Shown here: positions 34,207-43,019 of the stretch, in pieces
Layout: every line of letters starts with the position of its first letter
How positions within the stretch are numbered: the first letter of the stretch is position 1
Source of the DNA: Streptomyces erythrochromogenes
Lineage (GTDB): Bacteria > Actinomycetota > Actinomycetes > Streptomycetales > Streptomycetaceae
DNA length: 64,000 nucleotides
Assembly (NCBI RefSeq): GCF_036170895.1
Contig: NZ_CP108036.1
Location: 7,599,501 to 7,663,500 of the forward strand
Direction: 5' to 3'
Notes under the pieces: model-generated
What the model was told of the DNA's origin: nothing
The model's input: only the letters and a program-made list of their open reading frames with translations
Database searches by the model: none
Translations under genes and position numbers: made by a program

Positions 34207-34560
34207 CTACATGTGGGACTGGCCGTAGTAGTGGCCGAACCGGTCCATGAAGTTCGGCTCACCCGCGTACTTGGCCTCGTCGTAGTCCGGTGCGTTCTTG
34301 ATCTGCTCCTTGGTCAGGTTGAGGTAGACCTTCTCCTCGGCCGTGTCGATGCGCTCGACGACGCCCGCCGGCAGGAGGACGTGCTTGCCGAAGATCCAGA
34401 CGCCCGTGTCGACGACGATGTGGGAGGCCTGGAAGTCGGCGGAGTGCTTGTCGACCTTTCCGATGTGGCCGTCGGTCGCCTCGACCTTGTAGCCGACGAG
34501 ATCGATGCCGCTCTGGTGGCCGGCGTCCTCGTGGTATCCCCAGATGTCCTTCTCACTCAC
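34207..34560 (-). CDS. PRC-barrel domain protein
   Basis: A 117-residue protein from the GTG at 34560 (GAGGCGAGAGCC upstream). The PRC-barrel core is IDLVGYKVEATDGHIGKV, ASHIVVDTGVWIFGK and VLLPAGVVERID. A C-terminal acidic tail (YDEAKYAGEPNFM) ends the protein. PRC-barrels occur in RimM and in small stress- or cell-division-related proteins of actinobacteria. The isolated gene gives no context. An extension to 34647 is not supported by a ribosome site. Confidence 0.78.
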   Translation of the reverse strand: MSEKDIWGYHEDAGHQSGIDLVGYKVEATDGHIGKVDKHSADFQASHIVVDTGVWIFGKHVLLPAGVVERIDTAEEKVYLNLTKEQIKNAPDYDEAKYAGEPNFMDRFGHYYGQSHM

Positions 34561-34781
34561 GGCTCTCGCCTCTCTGTACCCGTACGTGTGCCAGTACCTG
34601 CCCGCCCCGGGAGCCGGACGGGAGTGCCACCAGGCGCCTCCCCACAAATGACCGGCTCACGCCCAGATTGCCGGAGCGATCACGCTCCCGCGCGCCCGCC
34701 GCGCCGGGCCCGCGCATGCGCCGCGCCGGCACGGGTAGGCGCCCGACACCCCCAGCGCCCTCCCGGAGAGGAGCCGACACG

Positions 34782-35888
34782 ATGACGCGGCACGCACCGG
34801 CGGAGAAGAACACCGAACGCACGGCTGGACGGCGAGGTGAGGGCACCCACGTCGTGGTCGTCGGGGCCACGGGCAACGTCGGGACCAGCGTGGTGCTCGC
34901 CCTCGCCGAAGACCCCTCGGTCGGCTCCGTCCTCGGCCTGGCCCGCAGGCTTCCCCAGTGGCGGCCGCCGAAGACGCGCTGGCAGGCCGTGGACGTGGAA
35001 CCCGGCGGTGCGGACCTGGCCCCGCTCCTCACCGGCGCCGACGCCGTCATCCACCTCGCATGGAAGTTCCAGCCCACCCACCACCCCGCAGAGACCTGGC
35101 GCACCAACGTCCTGGGCAGCATCCGCGTCTTCGACGCCGTGGCCGCCGCCGGCGTACCCGCCCTCGTGCACGCATCGTCGGTCGGCGCCTACTCACCGGG
35201 ACCGAAGGACCGCGCCGTCGACGAGTCCTGGCCCACCCACGGCTGGCCGCAGGCCGCCTACACCCGGGAGAAGGCCTATCTCGAAAGGGTCCTCGACACC
35301 TACGAACGCACCCACCCGGACATCCGGGTCGTGCGGATGCGGCCGGGCTTCCTCTTCAAGCGGCAGTCCGCCTCCGAACAGCGCCGCATCTTCGCGGGCC
35401 GGCTGCTCCCGAGCCGGTTCCTGCGCCCCGAGCTCCTGCCCGCCGTACCCGACCTGGCCGGGCTGCGGTTCCAGGCCCTGCACACCGACGACGCTGCCGC
35501 CGCCTACCGGGCAGCGGCCGCACTCCCCGTCCGTGGGCCCTTCAACCTGGCGGCCGACCCGCCGCTGGACGCGGAGGTCCTCTCCCGGATCCTCGACGCC
35601 CGGAGCCTGCCGATGCCGACGGCGCCCGTACGGGCCGCCCTCGCCGCGGCGTGGCGGCTGCACCTGGTCCCGGCCTCCCCGGACCTGTTCGACGCCGTGC
35701 TGAGGCTGCCGCTGATGGACACCTCGCGGGCGCGCGGGGAACTGTCCTGGGAGCCCCGGTACACCTCGGTGGAGGCCGTCGAGGAGTTCCTCGACGGCCT
35801 CCGTTCGGGAGCGGGCATGGACACCGCCCCGCTCGCCCCGGACACCAAGCCCGCCCGGCGCGTCGCGAGGTCCCGCGGGCAGATCTGA
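34782..35888 (+). CDS. NAD-dependent epimerase/dehydratase (extended SDR)
   Basis: A 368-residue enzyme. The Rossmann motif GATGNVG (about residue 28) binds NAD(P), ADAVIHLAW is the nucleotide-binding strand, and YTREK (SSVGAYSP upstream) supplies the Tyr-x-x-x-Lys pair. The C-terminal part resembles atypical epimerases that act on sugar nucleotides or flavonoid-like substrates. GGAGAGGAG precedes the ATG. Substrate unknown; it could also be an NmrA-like regulator. It ends 42 bases before a very long inverted repeat. Confidence 0.85.
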   Translation: MTRHAPAEKNTERTAGRRGEGTHVVVVGATGNVGTSVVLALAEDPSVGSVLGLARRLPQWRPPKTRWQAVDVEPGGADLAPLLTGADAVIHLAWKFQPTHHPAETWRTNVLGSIRVFDAVAAAGVPALVHASSVGAYSPGPKDRAVDESWPTHGWPQAAYTREKAYLERVLDTYERTHPDIRVVRMRPGFLFKRQSASEQRRIFAGRLLPSRFLRPELLPAVPDLAGLRFQALHTDDAAAAYRAAAALPVRGPFNLAADPPLDAEVLSRILDARSLPMPTAPVRAALAAAWRLHLVPASPDLFDAVLRLPLMDTSRARGELSWEPRYTSVEAVEEFLDGLRSGAGMDTAPLAPDTKPARRVARSRGQI

Positions 35889-35930
35889 AGCGCCCGGCGG
35901 GCTGGTGTGCACCCGTTCAGGTCGGGTAAA

Positions 35931-35989
35931 GGCCGTCCCTTCCGGTCGTGCCGGGCGGCGCGAGTCCGGCACGACCGGAAGAGACGGCC
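35931..35989. terminator. Very long inverted repeat between convergent genes
   Basis: Arms of 24 bases (35931-35954 and 35966-35989; starts GGCCGTCCCTTCCGGTCG) pair at 23 of 24 positions around an 11-base loop. The right arm ends at the first base of the stop codon of the convergent gene at 35989. A strong bidirectional terminator is the simplest reading. Confidence 0.8.
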
Positions 35990-36582
35990 TAGCTCGGCCC
36001 GGGCAGGCCGCGCAGGCCTCGGCGCCACACGGCCTCCGCAGCGTGCGGCGTCGCGGCCCGGCCGCGCGCCTCGCGGGCGAAGAGCTGTGACGCGCAGGCG
36101 CTGCGCATGGCCTCCAGGGCGCGGATCTGCTGCTCGGCCCGCCGGATGAGCTCCTCGATCAGGGAGGTGTCGATCCGGGGGTCGGTGCGGGCCAGACTGC
36201 GCAGCGAACGCCAGCAGGCAGCCTTGCCCTCCACGCCGATGCGCATCGCCTCGAGCTCCAGGACGTCGCTGAGCGGGGATCGGGACAGGATCCGTCCGTT
36301 GAGTTTCAGCCTGCCCACCCTCTCGGCGAGCCGGCCGAGGGCCGCCCTCGTCCGCATCACGGGCACGTCGAGATCGGCCATCAGGGCGCGCAGGCTCTCC
36401 CGGTCCTCGGCCACCTGCTCGGCCAACGACTCCAGGGACGTGCCGAGGGCGCCGCCCCGGTGGGCTCCTGCGGCCCGGCGGAGCACCTCGACGCCGCCGT
36501 TCGCGCCGGTCAGGTGGTCGTTGAGGTAGATGGCCAGGAAGGTGGGGGCGCGGCCCGTGGGGGGCTTGTGGCTCCGGTTCAC
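35989..36582 (-). CDS. Hypothetical helical protein
   Basis: A 197-residue, predominantly helical, charged protein with no signal peptide. Heptad-like segments include SLESLAEQVAEDRESLRALM, TRAALGRLAERVGRLKLNGR and ELIRRAEQQIRALEAMRSAC, suggesting a coiled coil or four-helix bundle. It begins with a GTG and a strong AGGAGG site that overlaps the end of the preceding small gene. It is the last gene of a minus-strand unit with the disordered protein and the carboxylate-amine ligase. No known family. Confidence 0.7.
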   Translation of the reverse strand: MNRSHKPPTGRAPTFLAIYLNDHLTGANGGVEVLRRAAGAHRGGALGTSLESLAEQVAEDRESLRALMADLDVPVMRTRAALGRLAERVGRLKLNGRILSRSPLSDVLELEAMRIGVEGKAACWRSLRSLARTDPRIDTSLIEELIRRAEQQIRALEAMRSACASQLFAREARGRAATPHAAEAVWRRGLRGLPGPS

Positions 36583-36592
36583 TCCGGCCTCC

Positions 36593-36835
36593 TCAGGGGG
36601 ACCGCCGGGACGTGGCGGGCCGGTCGTCGTCCGGTCCCGTCCAGCGGGTGCCCCGGCCGGACCCGCCGGACTCCACCGGCCGGTCGAGGCGGCTCGCCTC
36701 GTCCGTGTCCGCGGCCCGCGTGGTCCCGTCGTCCTTGCCCGGCTTCCCGGCGCGCGGTGCCCGGCGCCGCCGGCCTTCGTCCCCGTGATCGCCGTGGTGC
36801 AGCGGTACTCCGCCTGCTCCGCCCTGGTCGTCCAT
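36593..36835 (-). CDS. Small hydrophilic disordered protein
   Basis: An 80-residue protein beginning MDDQGGAGGVPLHHGDHGDE, rich in Asp, Arg, Gly and His and almost without hydrophobic residues. A good AGAGGA site precedes the ATG at 36835, and its stop lies 11 bases before the next gene. It is probably a real, intrinsically disordered protein; no function can be assigned. Confidence 0.6.
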   Translation of the reverse strand: MDDQGGAGGVPLHHGDHGDEGRRRRAPRAGKPGKDDGTTRAADTDEASRLDRPVESGGSGRGTRWTGPDDDRPATSRRSP

Positions 36836-36924
36836 GACAGTTCCTCTCGTGTCGCCGGAGCCTCCCCTCACCCGGCGGGTGCCCGGCCGCGGGGACGGGA
36901 AACCCTCTTCGAGCGGCACTCCGC

Positions 36925-38115
36925 TCACGCGGCCGCCGTCGTCATCGCCAGGCTGTCGACCACGTCGGCCAGCCTTCCGCGCCTGACATGGGCGGCACGC
37001 TGACGGGCCGCCCCGCCGCCCTCCGTACGCAGCCGGTCGAGCAGCGTGTCCACCATGTGCAGGTCGCCGGCCGCGGCGAGCCCCGGAGCGGCCCGCTCGC
37101 GCAGCCGGTCCAGCATGTCCCACACCGGCACATGCGCTCCGCCGACCGGATCGAGGCCTTCACCGCCGCCCAGCCCGTGCAGGGCCGCGAGCCGGTGGGC
37201 CTCCCGCAGCCGCCCGCACTCCAGGAACGGCGGCGGCCTGCCCTCGTCGCGCTCCGGCAGCAGCACCCCGGCGAGCCCGCGGACGAGCGCCGCCAGCAGT
37301 ACGACGGTGTCGAGCCGGGCGTTCACGTCGGCGACGCGGATCTCCAGCGTCGGCACGTGTTCGGACGGGCGGGCGTACCAGTAGATCATCCGCCGGTCCA
37401 GCAGGGCCCCGCACTGCACCAGATCGTGGGCGATGCGCTCGTACGAGGCCTCGTCCAGGAAGGGAGCCGGCCCCACCGTGGGCCAGCGGGCGTGTTCGAC
37501 CGCCCGCCAGCTGGCATGGCCGCTGTCCCTGCCGCGGTCGAAGGGGGAGTTCGCGCTCAGGGCCTGCAGGGTGGGCAGCCAGGGCCGGAGCCGGTTGGCC
37601 AGGTCCAGCGCCTGCGCCCGGGAGGACACACCGATGTGCACATGGCATCCGCACACCGGCTGGTCGTAGCCCCCCACGGCCGAGGCGAAGCGGACCGCCA
37701 TCCGCCGGTACCGTTCGTCCGGTGTGATGGTCAGCGGATGCTCCGGCGGGATCACCGGCGTACCGGTGCCGACCAGCAGGCAGTCCTGTGCCTCCGCGGC
37801 CCGGACCAGCTCGGCCCGCAGCCACGCCAGCTCGGCCCGCAGTACGGCCGTGCTCGACGTGGGGCTCGTGCACGATTCGACCTGCGCGGTGAAGAACTCC
37901 GGCTGGACCAGGGGGCCGAGTCGGCCCGCGGCCGCCTCGATGACCCCTGCCGCGCGGCCCACGGGGGCCCTGGTGAGACGGTCGACGAGCAGGAACTCCT
38001 CCTCCACGCCCATGGTCGGCACGGTGGCCGCTGCGGAGCTGCTGCTTCCCGGTCCGAAGGGCGCGAGGGGCCGGCTCCCGTGACGGGGCGCCGACGTGGA
38101 CACGGCCAGTGACAT
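36925..38115 (-). CDS. Carboxylate-amine ligase (YbdK/GCS2-like)
   Basis: A 396-residue soluble enzyme of the glutamate-cysteine ligase type 2 fold. Family motifs are MGVEEEFLLVD (acidic metal ligands), QPEFFTAQVESCTSPT, CGCHVHIGV and TLEIRVADV. Such enzymes join a carboxylate to an amine with ATP; YbdK has weak glutamate-cysteine ligase activity and EgtA of ergothioneine synthesis is a relative. A class II amidotransferase lies upstream, but no egtB or egtD is visible, so ergothioneine synthesis here is not supported. It is the first gene of a three-gene minus-strand unit. Confidence 0.85.
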   Translation of the reverse strand: MSLAVSTSAPRHGSRPLAPFGPGSSSSAAATVPTMGVEEEFLLVDRLTRAPVGRAAGVIEAAAGRLGPLVQPEFFTAQVESCTSPTSSTAVLRAELAWLRAELVRAAEAQDCLLVGTGTPVIPPEHPLTITPDERYRRMAVRFASAVGGYDQPVCGCHVHIGVSSRAQALDLANRLRPWLPTLQALSANSPFDRGRDSGHASWRAVEHARWPTVGPAPFLDEASYERIAHDLVQCGALLDRRMIYWYARPSEHVPTLEIRVADVNARLDTVVLLAALVRGLAGVLLPERDEGRPPPFLECGRLREAHRLAALHGLGGGEGLDPVGGAHVPVWDMLDRLRERAAPGLAAAGDLHMVDTLLDRLRTEGGGAARQRAAHVRRGRLADVVDSLAMTTAAA

Positions 38116-38264
38116 CGGGGGTCCTCTCGTGAGGGTGGCGCCGCCGGCAACCGGTTGCGACCGGCCGGCCGAGGCGGTTCTGCCGTCCTTCCAGCCCCTC
38201 CTCTCGAGGTTCGCCTACCCGCCGGACCACCCCTCACTCGGGGGGTGGGGGGGCACGGCCGCGG

Positions 38265-39101
38265 CTAGAGTTCCGGAATGAAAGGGAGGTAGTCCGCGTC
38301 CGGACCGGACGGGAGGACCGCGTAGCTGCTCTCCGGGAGTTCGTTCCACACGCCCGGTAGGTCTCCCAGCGGCTCGGAGACCACGATGCGCGTGTCGTCG
38401 GACACCTCCCTGAGGTAGTCGATCTCCGGATAGAGGTGCCGGACCGTGTCGGCCCTGCTGCTGTAGTAGAGGGAGCGCGACTTGCCCTGGCTGGAGTACC
38501 GGAACGCCCACACCCGCTCGCCGTCGCTCACCGCCACCGTCATCTGGAGCGGCTCCGCCACGCCGTGCTCCTTGCCGAGCCGTTCCACGAGCCCGGCCAT
38601 CCTGGCCACCGCCCCCGGGGGGTCCTGGTCGAGCCCGTAGGTGACCGCGAGGTAGAACATCACCTCGGAGTCCGTGGACCCCTCGATGCACGAGAACAGG
38701 GCCGGGTCGACGGCCATGCACAGATCGCGCTGGAGCCGGTGGAAGTCCCCGATCGCCCCGTTGTGCATCCACAGCCAGCGGCCGTGCCGGAAGGGATGGC
38801 AGTTCGTCTGCTGGATCGCCGAGCCGGTCGAGGCCCGGACGTGCGCGAAGAACAGCGGCGAGCGCACGTGCGCGGCGAGCTCCTGGAGGTTCCGGTTGTT
38901 CCAGGCGGGCCCGATGTCACGGAAGACCGCGGGCGTGCCGTTGCCGTCGGCGCTGTACCAGCCGAGCCCGAAGCCGTCGCCGTTGGTCGATTCCACACCC
39001 ATGCGGGAACGCAGGCTCTGGTTGATCAGCGAGTGCTCGGGGCGGTAGAGCACGGTGTCGAGCAGGACGGGCGTACCCGAGTAGGCGAGCCACCGACACA
39101 T
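38265..39101 (-). CDS. Class II glutamine amidotransferase (YafJ-like)
   Basis: A 278-residue Ntn-type amidotransferase. The start MCRWLAYSG places the nucleophile Cys at position 2 after removal of Met, as in GATase type 2 domains. LYRPEHSLINQSL, GVESTNGDGFGLGWY and FAHVRASTGSAIQQTNCHPF are typical of the YafJ/EgtC group. The open frame extends upstream to 39188, but that would hide the catalytic Cys, so 39101 is chosen. There is no synthase domain; the substrate is unknown. It is divergent from the PP2C gene at 39241. Confidence 0.88.
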   Translation of the reverse strand: MCRWLAYSGTPVLLDTVLYRPEHSLINQSLRSRMGVESTNGDGFGLGWYSADGNGTPAVFRDIGPAWNNRNLQELAAHVRSPLFFAHVRASTGSAIQQTNCHPFRHGRWLWMHNGAIGDFHRLQRDLCMAVDPALFSCIEGSTDSEVMFYLAVTYGLDQDPPGAVARMAGLVERLGKEHGVAEPLQMTVAVSDGERVWAFRYSSQGKSRSLYYSSRADTVRHLYPEIDYLREVSDDTRIVVSEPLGDLPGVWNELPESSYAVLPSGPDADYLPFIPEL

Positions 39102-39240
39102 GCGCACCATCCCTTTCGCGGCTTGCTCCGAGGGTAACTCCGCGGGCGGCGCCCTTCCCGCGGGGCCGCGGGCGCGCCGGGCCCACATGCGGGGCCGCAG
39201 TCGGGCGCGTACCCGGGTACGGCCGTGCCATCCTCAAGGT

Positions 39241-41682
39241 ATGACGCACGACGTCGTGCCTCCCGACGAAGGCGCCTCGCCCGAGGTGCTCGCGTTGGCC
39301 AAGGTGGTGGCCAGGCTGCGATCGGAGATCGCGGACCTGGAGGGGGTCGCCGCGTCCACGGCCGTGCTGGAGCGCGCCAAGGGCGTCCTGATGGCCCAGA
39401 CGGGGATCTCCGCCGACGCGGCCTACGAGAGGCTGCTCGAGCGCGCCGCCCAGCGGGGCAGGACCCTCATGGAGGAGTGCTGGCTCGCACTGGGCCAGGT
39501 CCGGCCCCGCCGGGCGCTCCGCCCCCCGGCCGTTCCGCCTCTCCCGCCGGCGCCCGCCGGGGGCCGGGCCGGGAACGAGCCGGCCGGTCCGGACGCCGGA
39601 GCCGGGAGGCGGACCGACGGCCCGCCGGGCGAGGACTGGCGGCGCCCGCTGCTGCCCCGCATCGCGGAGGGCCTGGCCGAGGCGTGCGACGAGGGCGACG
39701 TGGCGGAACTGCTGAGGGCCGTGCTGGCCGACGCGGTCGGCGTGGACGCCGTGATGATCTACACCGTGTCGGCCGCCGGCAGCCTGGAACTGGCCGGACA
39801 CGCCGGCGTGGACGAGGAGCTGGCCGACCAATGGCGGCACGTTCCCCCGCTCAGCGGTGTCGCCGCCCTCGAGGCCATCGCCGCCCGGCACGCCGTGTGG
39901 CTGGAGGACCCCGCGGAGGACGCACGCCGCTACCTGCTCATCGGCAATCCGCCCGAGCGGTGGCCCTCGCGCGCCTGGATTCCCGTACCGTCCGACGGAC
40001 TCGCGAGGGCCGCGGTGGGGTTCCTGCGCAGCCGGCCCGGCCCCTTCGACGCCGACACGCGGGCCCTGCTGAGCCAGGCGGTGCGGCTGTGCGGCGCGCT
40101 GCTGGGCGCCTTCGGCAGAACCGGCGGCGCCGGTCCCGAGGGCGTGGTCGCGCCCGGTGTCGTGGAACAGGTCCAGCGGATCCTCGACGTGCTGTCCGGC
40201 CCCGCGGTCCTGCTCACCCCGCTGCGTTCGACGACGGGGGAGATCGAGGACTACCGGATCGACGCGGCGGCCCCCGAGTCGGTCGACGTGGCCGGGCGCC
40301 GGGGCAAGGAGCTCATCGGCCGGAAGATCCTGGAGACGTACCCCACCGTGGCGGGCACGGCCTTGTGGGACGGGTACCAGGACACCCTCGCCACCGGGGC
40401 GGTGTACGAGGGCGAACCCTTCCGGTACCAGGAGGTGGGCGCCGGTTTCCCGCACGAGTCCGTGTACTCCGTCCGGGCCACCCGGCTCGGGGAGCGCCTG
40501 GTCGTCTCCTGGATCCGGCACGACACCAGCGAGCGTGAGATCCGCAGGCTGGCCGACATGCAGCGGCTGGGCAACCTCGGCTGGGCGGGCTGGAACCTGA
40601 CGACGGACCGGGTCGTCTGGTCCGACCAGGTCTACGCCATATTCGACCGTGATGCAGCCCTGGGGCCGATCGGCCTCGAGGAACTGCCCCGGTACGTGCT
40701 GCCGGAGGACCAGCCGGGGATCGGTGCGGCCGTCCGGCGGCTGCTGAGTCTCGGACATGCCGTGAACCAGTCCTTCCGGATCAGCACCGCGGACGGGGTG
40801 CGGCACCTTCGGATCGTCGTGGAGGCACAGACCGACGCGGGCGGCACCCCGGTCGAGGTCCACGGGTTCTTCCAGGACGTCACCGCCCTGCGCGACGCCG
40901 AACTCGCCTTGCGCGAGAGCGAGCGGGCCGTCCTCGTCCAGCGCGGCATGCTCCAGGCGGAACGCGCACTCGCCGCCCGGCTCCAGGCGACGCTGCTGCC
41001 GATCTCCGAGCAGTCCCTGGAACTCGCCGGCCTCTGCGTCGGCGTGGCCTGCACGCCCGCCGACAGCGGGGTCAACGTAGGCGGAGACTGGTACAGCGCC
41101 ATCGAACTGCCCGACAAGAGCGCGCTCTTCGTCGTCGGGGACGTGGCCGGCCACGGCCTCGCGGCCGTCGGCACCATGGCCCAGCTGAGGTTCACCGCCA
41201 AGGGCATGGCCATCACCGGATCGGCGCTCATCGACGTACTGCGCCGACTCAACAACCTGCTGCTCCATACCGATTCGGAGCCGTCCGCCACCGCGACGAT
41301 GGTCATCGGCCGCTACGAGCCGGAACGGCGGCGCCTGACCTGGGCGCGGGCCGGACACCTGCCGCCGTTGCTGATCCGCGGCGGCCGGGCCAGGTTCCTC
41401 CCGCAGCCCGACGGCTGCCTCCTGGGCGCCGCCCGCGACTCCGCCTACAAACAGGCCGTCATCGACCTCCTGCCCGGTGACCGCCTGCTGCTCTACACCG
41501 ACGGGCTCGTGGAGGAGCCGGGCGAGGACATCGACCTGGGACTGGACCGCCTCGCGAAGGACGCCCTCAGACTCCTGCGGGAGGGAGTCGGCGAGGAACT
41601 GGCCCGCACGCTGGCGGGACGGCGCCTGGCCAACCGGGACGACATCTGCGTCCTGGACATCCACGTCCCGGACGAGGCCTGA
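39241..41682 (+). CDS. ANTAR-GAF-PAS-PP2C (SpoIIE-type) signalling phosphatase
   Basis: An 813-residue cytoplasmic multidomain protein. The N-terminus has an ANTAR-like helical domain (AKGVLMAQTGISADAAYERL), followed by a GAF domain, two PAS-like domains (VGAGFPHESVYS and WAGWNLTTDRVVWSDQ regions) and a C-terminal SpoIIE/PP2C phosphatase with NVGGDWYSA, FVVGDVAGHGLAA and LLLYTDGLVEEPGED. Such phosphatases dephosphorylate anti-sigma antagonists. ANTAR domains usually bind RNA and cause antitermination, so the combination is unusual but known in actinobacteria. No anti-sigma factor gene is adjacent. Confidence 0.87.
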   Translation: MTHDVVPPDEGASPEVLALAKVVARLRSEIADLEGVAASTAVLERAKGVLMAQTGISADAAYERLLERAAQRGRTLMEECWLALGQVRPRRALRPPAVPPLPPAPAGGRAGNEPAGPDAGAGRRTDGPPGEDWRRPLLPRIAEGLAEACDEGDVAELLRAVLADAVGVDAVMIYTVSAAGSLELAGHAGVDEELADQWRHVPPLSGVAALEAIAARHAVWLEDPAEDARRYLLIGNPPERWPSRAWIPVPSDGLARAAVGFLRSRPGPFDADTRALLSQAVRLCGALLGAFGRTGGAGPEGVVAPGVVEQVQRILDVLSGPAVLLTPLRSTTGEIEDYRIDAAAPESVDVAGRRGKELIGRKILETYPTVAGTALWDGYQDTLATGAVYEGEPFRYQEVGAGFPHESVYSVRATRLGERLVVSWIRHDTSEREIRRLADMQRLGNLGWAGWNLTTDRVVWSDQVYAIFDRDAALGPIGLEELPRYVLPEDQPGIGAAVRRLLSLGHAVNQSFRISTADGVRHLRIVVEAQTDAGGTPVEVHGFFQDVTALRDAELALRESERAVLVQRGMLQAERALAARLQATLLPISEQSLELAGLCVGVACTPADSGVNVGGDWYSAIELPDKSALFVVGDVAGHGLAAVGTMAQLRFTAKGMAITGSALIDVLRRLNNLLLHTDSEPSATATMVIGRYEPERRRLTWARAGHLPPLLIRGGRARFLPQPDGCLLGAARDSAYKQAVIDLLPGDRLLLYTDGLVEEPGEDIDLGLDRLAKDALRLLREGVGEELARTLAGRRLANRDDICVLDIHVPDEA

Positions 41683-41727
41683 CCGCAGGCGGGGGCCCCG
41701 ACGGCCGCACCGCCCACGGTCATTGGT

Positions 41728-42273
41728 TCAGGTCTTGAGAAGACGGTTGAAGAACGAGCGGTACTGCTGCAACGCCACCCGCAGGTCCTCCGTAGCCACC
41801 TGCTCGCCGCGGTCCCACTGGCCCTCCAGACCCTGCTTGCGGGTGGAGAAGGTGCCCGCCAGGGCCTGCATGACCTCCGCCACCAGGGTGTCCGCCGACC
41901 TCACGGCGTCCTGCGGGTCGTCGACGAAGCGTCCCTGGATGTCACTCCACTTCTTGCGGTACTCCTCGGTTTCCGTCGTGCCGAGCAGCGGCTCCTCGGC
42001 CTCGCCGCCAAGGGGTTCGGCACGCTCGTCCTGCCGCTCGGCCGCTGCCTCCTCGCCCTGCCCGGCGGCGTCCGCGGCCGGGTAGCCGGCCGACATCCCG
42101 GAGGTGGCCTCGCCCGGGTAGACCGCTGCGCCGCGGTCGCGCTCGCCCTCCGTACCTTCCGTACCTTCCGTACCTTCCGTACCTTCGGTACCTTCCGTAC
42201 CCGAGTTCATGATGTCTTCCGTGGTCGGACCGGATTCTGCGTCCCGGGCCTCCTGATCTCCAGGCATCCGCAT
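41728..42273 (-). CDS. Repeat-containing soluble paralogue of the next gene
   Basis: A 181-residue protein. After an acidic start there is a run of GTE tripeptides, an Ala/Glu-rich disordered stretch, and a C-terminal domain with EYRKKWSDIQGRFVDDP, SADTLVAEVM and ATEDLRVALQQYRSFFNRLL. That domain clearly matches the C-terminal part of the upstream membrane protein. AGAGGAG precedes the ATG, which is one base from the upstream stop, so the two are coupled. The family is unknown to me; a stress-response or cell-envelope role is only a guess. Confidence 0.75.
   Translation of the reverse strand: MRMPGDQEARDAESGPTTEDIMNSGTEGTEGTEGTEGTEGTEGERDRGAAVYPGEATSGMSAGYPAADAAGQGEEAAAERQDERAEPLGGEAEEPLLGTTETEEYRKKWSDIQGRFVDDPQDAVRSADTLVAEVMQALAGTFSTRKQGLEGQWDRGEQVATEDLRVALQQYRSFFNRLLKT
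42151..42202. repeat. Tandem nine-base repeats inside a coding region
   Basis: Five copies of CGTACCTTC (four exact, one starting GGTACCTTC) and a partial sixth encode GTE tripeptides on the minus strand. Because the unit is three codons, copy-number change would keep the frame and only lengthen or shorten the acidic run. Confidence 0.85.
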
Positions 42274-42274
42274 G

Positions 42275-42817
42275 TCAACGACTCCTCTGGTCTGTCAGAA
42301 GTTCTTCGAACAGGGCGCGGTAGTGCACCATCGCCCCGCGCAGTTCCTCCGTCGTCGCCCGGCCCCCGCCGCTGCGCACCTTGACATCGTGTGCGGCCCG
42401 GTAGTGGTCGAGGGTGCGGCCGTGCTCGACGGATAGGTCGCGGAGACGGCCCTCGTACTCCGCGGTGGGGTAGCCGCGCTCGTCCATCAGCCGGGTGACC
42501 AGGTCGTCCGCTTCCGCCACGGAGTTCTCCGGGCGGTCCACGAAGTGTTCCTGGACATCGCTCCAGGCCTCGGCGTACTCACGGCGCCGCTCGGCGGGGA
42601 GTTCCTTGATGTCGAGCTCCTCGTGCCGCTGTTCCCGGGCCCGCAGGTCGCGCTCGGCGGCCATCGCGCCCCCTTCCTGCTGCACGGTGCGCTCGTACTC
42701 GGGGCCGAACCGGTCGCGCAGGTGCCGTCGCCGAGCCGACAGCCACAGCGTCGCGATGAGCGCGAGCACCACGACCGCCGCGATGACGATCACCACTACG
42801 AGTGTGGTTGTAGACAT
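42275..42817 (-). CDS. Membrane-anchored paralogue of the repeat-containing protein
   Basis: A 180-residue protein. One N-terminal membrane helix (LVVVIVIAAVVVLALIATLWL) is followed by a cytoplasmic charged domain with EYERTVQQEGG, EYAEAWSDVQEHFVDRP, AEADDLVTRLM and ATTEELRGAMVHYRALFEELL. The last 100 residues align with the C-terminal domain of the next gene. ATGGAG lies upstream of the ATG at 42817. It overlaps nothing upstream and is divergent from polX. Function unknown. Confidence 0.78.
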   Translation of the reverse strand: MSTTTLVVVIVIAAVVVLALIATLWLSARRRHLRDRFGPEYERTVQQEGGAMAAERDLRAREQRHEELDIKELPAERRREYAEAWSDVQEHFVDRPENSVAEADDLVTRLMDERGYPTAEYEGRLRDLSVEHGRTLDHYRAAHDVKVRSGGGRATTEELRGAMVHYRALFEELLTDQRSR

Positions 42818-43019
42818 GTCCGCACTCCATTCCGTGGTCCGTTCCAGGGCCTTTGTCCGTGTGTCACGCGGCTGCCCGCGCTGCGGTGCGCCAAACCACG
42901 ACGTACCCTTCGCGGCCGCCCGCCTCGCCGGTCCGTCGGTGTCCGTACGTGCCGTCCGCGGCCCGCAGCAGGGGCCCCTCCCGCGTGCCCGCCCGGTGCC
43001 CGAGGGGCACCCTGGAGGC

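Noticed and set aside
36925..39101. Ergothioneine (egt) cluster from the ligase and amidotransferase genes
   Set aside because: No egtB, egtD or egtE is visible, and the amidotransferase looks YafJ-like as much as EgtC-like.
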